Notes under the pieces: model-generated | What the model saw: the letters and a program-made list of their open reading frames with translations, nothing else | The model's database searches: none | Told to the model about the DNA's origin: nothing | In this document: piece by piece, positions 60,225 through 64,000 of the stretch | Numbering within the stretch: position 1 is the stretch's first letter | Layout: the number at the start of each line of letters is the position of its first letter | DNA from: Lepidurus packardi | Lineage: Eukaryota > Arthropoda > Branchiopoda > Notostraca > Triopsidae | Direction of reading: 5' to 3' | DNA: 64,000 bases | NCBI GenBank assembly: GCA_023053545.1 | Contig: JAKZAN010000005.1 | Coordinates: 12,214,001-12,278,000 of the forward strand | Position numbers and translations under genes: made by a program

Positions 60225-60840
60225 CTAAACTCTAAATGGAAAAAGCATTGATCCCGGAACTAGAAATTTGTCAATGAAATGGAGAAAGGAAGTCCATACG
60301 ATCATCCAATCATTGGTGCAGCTTGCGAAAATTAGGTCCATGTCAACCATTCCGCATTCGCCGATACTTAGCGCCACACGAGCCACGCCTTCTGTCTCTA
60401 GCTCCACATCCCGATTGGCAGTCATGACCCGGAGCTTCGTGTCCCGCACCTTGGGTCCAGATAACTCGTCGGCCAAACGGAAGCTCATGATTGACCGCTC
60501 GCTACCGCTATCAATAACCGCGTTGCAACGTACTCCTTCCACGCGGGCTCGCACCACAAAACAGGAATCGGTGTGCCATCGCCGGCTAGTTACTGCATCT
60601 TCAGTCGCGCTAGGAGACTCCTGTGGTTTGAATATGACCCAACTTGTTAGAACTCCTGCATATAGTACGGCAAGCGGCAGTGGCCTGCCCCTTCTTTCCA
60701 CACGACCCGCATCGGACGCTGCAATCGCGTCGTACGTGTCCCGGCTGTCCGCTCGCGTAACTAGAGTACTGGCTTTTCACCATCTGTCTTCTAGTTGCCG
60801 TTGCGACGATTCTGTGGAGAATTTGGGTTATGAGTAAACT
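60225..60840 (-). mobile_element. Retroelement fragment: zinc-knuckle remnant and retropepsin-like aspartic protease
   Basis: The minus-strand frame 60701-60225 carries NAVIDSGSERSIMS, a retroviral-type aspartic protease active site, followed by a beta-rich retropepsin-like stretch. Upstream, near 60770-60680, lie zinc-knuckle remnants (GQPGHVRRDC and CGSCGKKGQ) with substituted Cys/His positions and in another frame. The clan is uncertain (gag-pol of an LTR element). Its right-angle join to the duplicated flank is near 60276. Confidence 0.7.
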
Positions 60841-60976
60841 TAAGATGGTTCCTGCGTTGTGATTAGGGGCTACTTTTTAAGAATAGGATGGATAAGAGCA
60901 CTGAAAGTTGTAGACTCGTTGAACGCTATCAGAATACTGTTTTTGAAGACTCATTTTTTACAAGGGAAACGACGAG

Positions 60977-61215
60977 TTATATCCCCAAGTGAAAGGATGT
61001 ACCCCCGTACACAAAACATAGGTAATTATAGATTTTAAGAAGTTTGAATGGTACTTGCTTGTTACTCTTACTGTGGATCAGTTTTCCTTGAAAACTTTCC
61101 AATTCCTCGTCTTTCAAGTAAGCAGACCAGTTCATTTGTTCGCCTTCCAATCCTGTGCGGAATTCGTAAGTTGAGCTTTGCATTCCAAGAAATTGACTTC
61201 CTTGGTTTCGATCTC
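60977..61215 (-). CDS. Possible exon of unknown gene
   Basis: A minus-strand open segment begins after an acceptor-like gatttcag near 61218 and includes SSTYEFRTGLEGEQMNWSAY and LKDEELESFQGKL. A good donor (CCACA/GTAAGAG) lies near 61072. The composition looks coding-like and acidic. No family is recognised, and it may be a relic of a transposon-borne gene. Confidence 0.3.
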
Positions 61216-61785
61216 GCCTGAAATCTCCAGAATATTTTTCTTCTTGCTAAATATTAGTTTCTTCCAACTTCGATAATTTGGTTTGGTCAGCCTCGATCTC
61301 TTCGTCGTGAGAGTTCCTAAGCGTCGATGTCTCTTGTGCGAAAACTTCCTTTAAGTGTCCTTTTCATTCAGTAATAGCTTCCAAATCGTTTTCATGCTTC
61401 AACTCGACTACCCAGATTGGTTTTCATTACTTTTTAAACATGCTCTTTGTAGTTATGGTGGAAAATTCGGAAGGTAAGGCTGTTATTATGCGGAATTTTG
61501 GAAGCTCTTACAAAAATCAGTTTATTTCCTACAAAAATGCACTAATAGTAAAGCTAAGCGTATGAGCAGCTAGTGCATAACCCATACAGAATTTTTTCCA
61601 TGCATAATACATTAGAAGTACGCAAATTTAAGGTTTCAGCTACCTGAAATACGTGAAACTAAAAATAAGCCATTGGCTGTGCACTTCCACTTTCCACTAG
61701 AATAGGAAAATGTATGGAGTACATTCTTTTCAACAGCACGGCGACGAATTTAGTTGTAAAAGTCCACCCCAGTTTCTCCAATTAA

Positions 61786-62154
61786 TTGCAGTTCTACAGC
61801 CTTTCCTACAGTTGCAGTATTTTACATTCTACTGTAAACAAAGAAAAGATAAGAAAAACCGGATCCGAAAGAGGTTTCGAAGATTTCACTACGGTGGTTA
61901 TAACGTTGGATGATAAGGGCGGTCCTATAATTATCGGTACACCCAAAATAACGCAAATTAAAGCCGATGAAATTAGTGAATCGGTGATTGTAAGGATGGA
62001 TGATGGCGATCCGGTAGATACCGGAACACTCAAAGTAAGGGAAGTCGGAACTGAAACAAGTAAGGAATCGGTGGTTGTAACGATGGATGACAATGGCGAT
62101 CCGATAGTTACCGGCACAGTTGAATCTGAGAACCCTGGTGGAAAGGAAACCTAA
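61786..62154 (+). CDS. Open frame encoding three imperfect 29-30-residue repeats
   Basis: From about 61885 the frame encodes three successive units built around VxVxxDDxGDPIxTGT (TTVVITLDDKGGPIIIGTPK, ESVIVRMDDGDPVDTGT and ESVVVTMDDNGDPIVTGT), then stops at 62154. Codon differences between units lie mostly in linker positions, which suggests past selection on the protein. The N-terminal part before the repeats looks like intron or UTR. No family is recognised; it could be the last exon of a gene or an old coding fragment. Confidence 0.4.
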   Translation: MQFYSLSYSCSILHSTVNKEKIRKTGSERGFEDFTTVVITLDDKGGPIIIGTPKITQIKADEISESVIVRMDDGDPVDTGTLKVREVGTETSKESVVVTMDDNGDPIVTGTVESENPGGKET

Positions 62155-62184
62155 GCCAAGGACGTGACAATAACAAATATGCGA

Positions 62185-62400
62185 AAGTTATCACATCGAT
62201 TAGAATGCTAGTTTGCTGGATGTGGAGAGAGGTTAACTCGATTGCTAAATTCTATTAGCCACGTGAATCAGAAGCATGGAATGAACTGCGTAATCGAAGA
62301 GCGTAGTTTTCCAGACGAGGAGAGGTTTTTAGCCTGGAAGATTAGCATTGAAAAGAGGCAAAGTGTTTCCTTGGTTAACTATGGAGGTTAACCAAGGAAT
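62185..62400 (+). pseudogene. Broken C2H2-type zinc-finger segment of transposase type, ending in a hairpin
   Basis: The plus-strand frame from about 62211 reads C-stop-F-A-G-C-GERLTRLLNSISHVNQKHG, a C2H2 finger with an in-frame TAG, followed by FPDEERFLAWKISIEKRQS. That finger-plus-F..WK arrangement is seen in transposase-like (MULE-type) proteins of animals. A perfect 13-bp inverted repeat (TTCCTTGGTTAAC, 62367-62379 and 62387-62399) with a 7-bp loop follows. Likely a transposon relic. Confidence 0.4.
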
Positions 62401-62819
62401 TGTCAAAACTGAATTGATTGAATTGATTGAACTGAATTGAATTGATTGTCCAAACTGAAAAGGAAATTTTTTTAAAATAAGTAGTCAGGGGCAGTTGACT
62501 ATCGAATAACGATGTAGCAGACGACCCGCTGCTCAGTAGTTCCCTTACGTTCTCTCGTTTTCGATAGACAATAGCGTCCTAAAACTGTTTTATTCTTTAA
62601 TAGCTTGACGAAGTTTCAAGGAAGACTACGTAACTTCGCTACTGAGCCATCCCAAAAAAAGCTTGTTGGGTTGTATGCCTTGTTGGGTTGTATGCCATTA
62701 ATTTCCGGTTGATATGGGCTTTGGATTATTTCTTGAGACCAAATATCATAGAACATAATTTATCCGAGTGATTTCCCGAACTTCGGATGTGAAAACTCGT
62801 ACGGTAATTTTTCTCGTGC

Positions 62820-63310
62820 TTATATCCAATTCCGAATTTATACATAATTGTACAATCACACATTGTACAAATTTTTAACTATACATTACAGTAATGTACT
62901 AAAACTATTTTAAGGAAACATTGTGTGATTGTTTTGTTCTTTGCATTTTGCTTTTTAAATTCTTATTCTCTTGACTCATGAGAATTTTTCCTAGGTAATT
63001 ACAGAATTCTAAAAGTAACAAAAATTAACGGCAAATGCAATACTAATTATGTATTCTATTAAACTCTTTACTGAAGCAAAACGAAACAATATGACTGGGT
63101 CTATAATTTTGAAAAACCCGGTTCAGCTGTGATCAAGGACGTTAGAGATTGAGTTCATTTTCGTTTGTATAATTCCCAATTGTATTATCCCATTCTTTAA
63201 CCCAATCCTTTAATGCAATTATTTTAGTAGTGAATGACTCAGTTCAATTGATTCACAATGTCTGCTGTGGTCTTCCAAATTCTGGCTAAATTTGTCGCCT
63301 CAATTAGCTT
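62820..63310. repeat. Duplicated 3' flank of the protease-homologue genes
   Basis: Homologous to 57285-58050 in part and to the 3' flank of copy A (51904-52130). Shared blocks include AACCCGGTTCAGCTGTGAT, TAATTCCCAATTGTATTATC and CAATCCTTTAATGCAATT. Sequence decay differs between copies. Confidence 0.7.
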
Positions 63311-63314
63311 GCAC

Positions 63315-64000
63315 TTATATATTGCAAAATGTCTGGCCTGTAAAAGTAGGGAAAAGATTTCCTTGAAATTTAATAAACCACAACTAGGTTTCCTTAAACT
63401 TTACCAGTTTTTTGATTAATCCAGCTCAGGTAATTCGTCAGTTTGGTGTACACTCCAGGATATATTTCGATTCCGCAGCCCAGTCCCCAGCTATGTAGCC
63501 CAATCAAGTACGTGTTCGTTCCATTTTGCCAATTGACAGGGCCACCATTATCAAACTACGGAGAAGATGAACAAGTTATGAAATGCCGTAAAAAGAAAAT
63601 TCTCAAATTCCAAAATTACGTAGCAGGAACCGACGTAGCCACCTTGACGGTACATGCAAAACATGTTATCCGTGATTTGAAGATTAGAATACTTGATAGG
63701 GAGCGTTGAACACTGAGTTCTGTTCAAAATAGAGAGAGTCGTTTCCAAGAGTTTACTTGATTTATCGCCCTCTGCGAAGGTGGTACCCCAACCTAGCAAA
63801 ACAGACCGTTACTGTATCATTTTGTGCTTAACGAGCGCCGGTTAAAGGTTGTGGCTACTAGAGGCAGTTGCTCAGCGCGCCAAACTGACAGGGACGCTAA
63901 CTGTACTCGGATTTGTTTATTTTCGGCAAAAAGGCGCCATGCTTAGAGCAACCACCCAGGGCACCAGTAACGCTCTGTCCGTACTGGCTATAATATATCT
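63315..64000 (-). CDS. Secreted serine protease homologue, copy C (3' part; gene continues past the right edge)
   Basis: The last three exons and part of the preceding intron are visible. They encode GWGTTFAEGDKSSKLLET and [17 protein letters not shown], then FDNGGP where GDSGGP is expected, so the catalytic Ser is Asn and the preceding Gly is Phe. HSWGLGCG and [13 protein letters not shown] follow, and the stop is at 63317-63315. The His and Asp exons lie outside the window. The exon layout is identical to copies A and B. Confidence 0.85.

Overview
This is a 64 kb piece of an animal nuclear genome. It is AT-rich, every recognised gene has many short introns with GT..AG borders, and it contains simple repeats, poly(A)/poly(T) runs, satellite-like arrays and decayed retroelements. 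The genes are metazoan: an ELOVL fatty-acid elongase, PAIP1, BAP31, IQCA1/DRC11, Integrator subunit 1, a THAP-domain protein and secreted trypsin-fold proteins. The trypsin-fold family, the retroelement types and the small introns suggest an arthropod, perhaps a hexapod or crustacean. An intact IQCA1, a component of the motile axoneme, suggests a lineage with motile cilia or flagellated sperm. I cannot name the species.

Layout. 1-2335: 5' part of an ELOVL gene on the minus strand, with two interchangeable 81-bp copies of its third coding exon. 2.4-27 kb: gene-poor, with no confident protein-coding gene. It holds tandem arrays at 6.0-6.9, 10.2-12.6 and 17.0-17.7 kb, local duplications at 7.2-8.0, 14.2-15.0 and 18.9-19.5 kb, the 3' end of a non-LTR retrotransposon at 23 kb, and a retroposed U2 snRNA fragment at 26.56 kb flanked by a perfect 14-bp target-site duplication.

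27.3-50.2 kb is gene-dense. A single-pass membrane protein of unknown family (minus) shares a promoter region with PAIP1 (plus). BAP31 (minus) is convergent with PAIP1 and divergent from IQCA1 (plus). IQCA1 meets INTS1 (minus) tail to tail, with 17 bp between stop codons. A THAP gene (minus), whose intron carries about 175 bp of pure TA repeat, lies upstream of INTS1. I traced the exon joins of the ELOVL 5' part, the membrane protein, PAIP1, BAP31, IQCA1 and the first serine protease homologue base by base and the phases agree. INTS1 was traced exon by exon, with phases checked at the ends only.

51.3-64 kb is a minus-strand array of trypsin-fold genes: two complete copies, a third running off the right edge and at least two exon-level relics. 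All three copies lack the catalytic Ser, and the two whose His exon is visible also lack the catalytic His, so they are serine protease homologues. The spacers carry decayed Ty3/Gypsy-like and other retroelement fragments at the edges of the duplicated blocks.

The genes do not form one pathway. PAIP1 acts in translation initiation, BAP31 in the ER, IQCA1 in the axoneme and INTS1 in snRNA 3'-end processing and Pol II control. The most distinctive items are the pseudoprotease array, the paired ELOVL exons, the 20/100/500-bp nested minisatellite, the U2 retropseudogene, a 46-bp near-perfect palindrome between PAIP1 and BAP31, and a marked local excess of TGCGCA in and around IQCA1 and the 3' part of INTS1.
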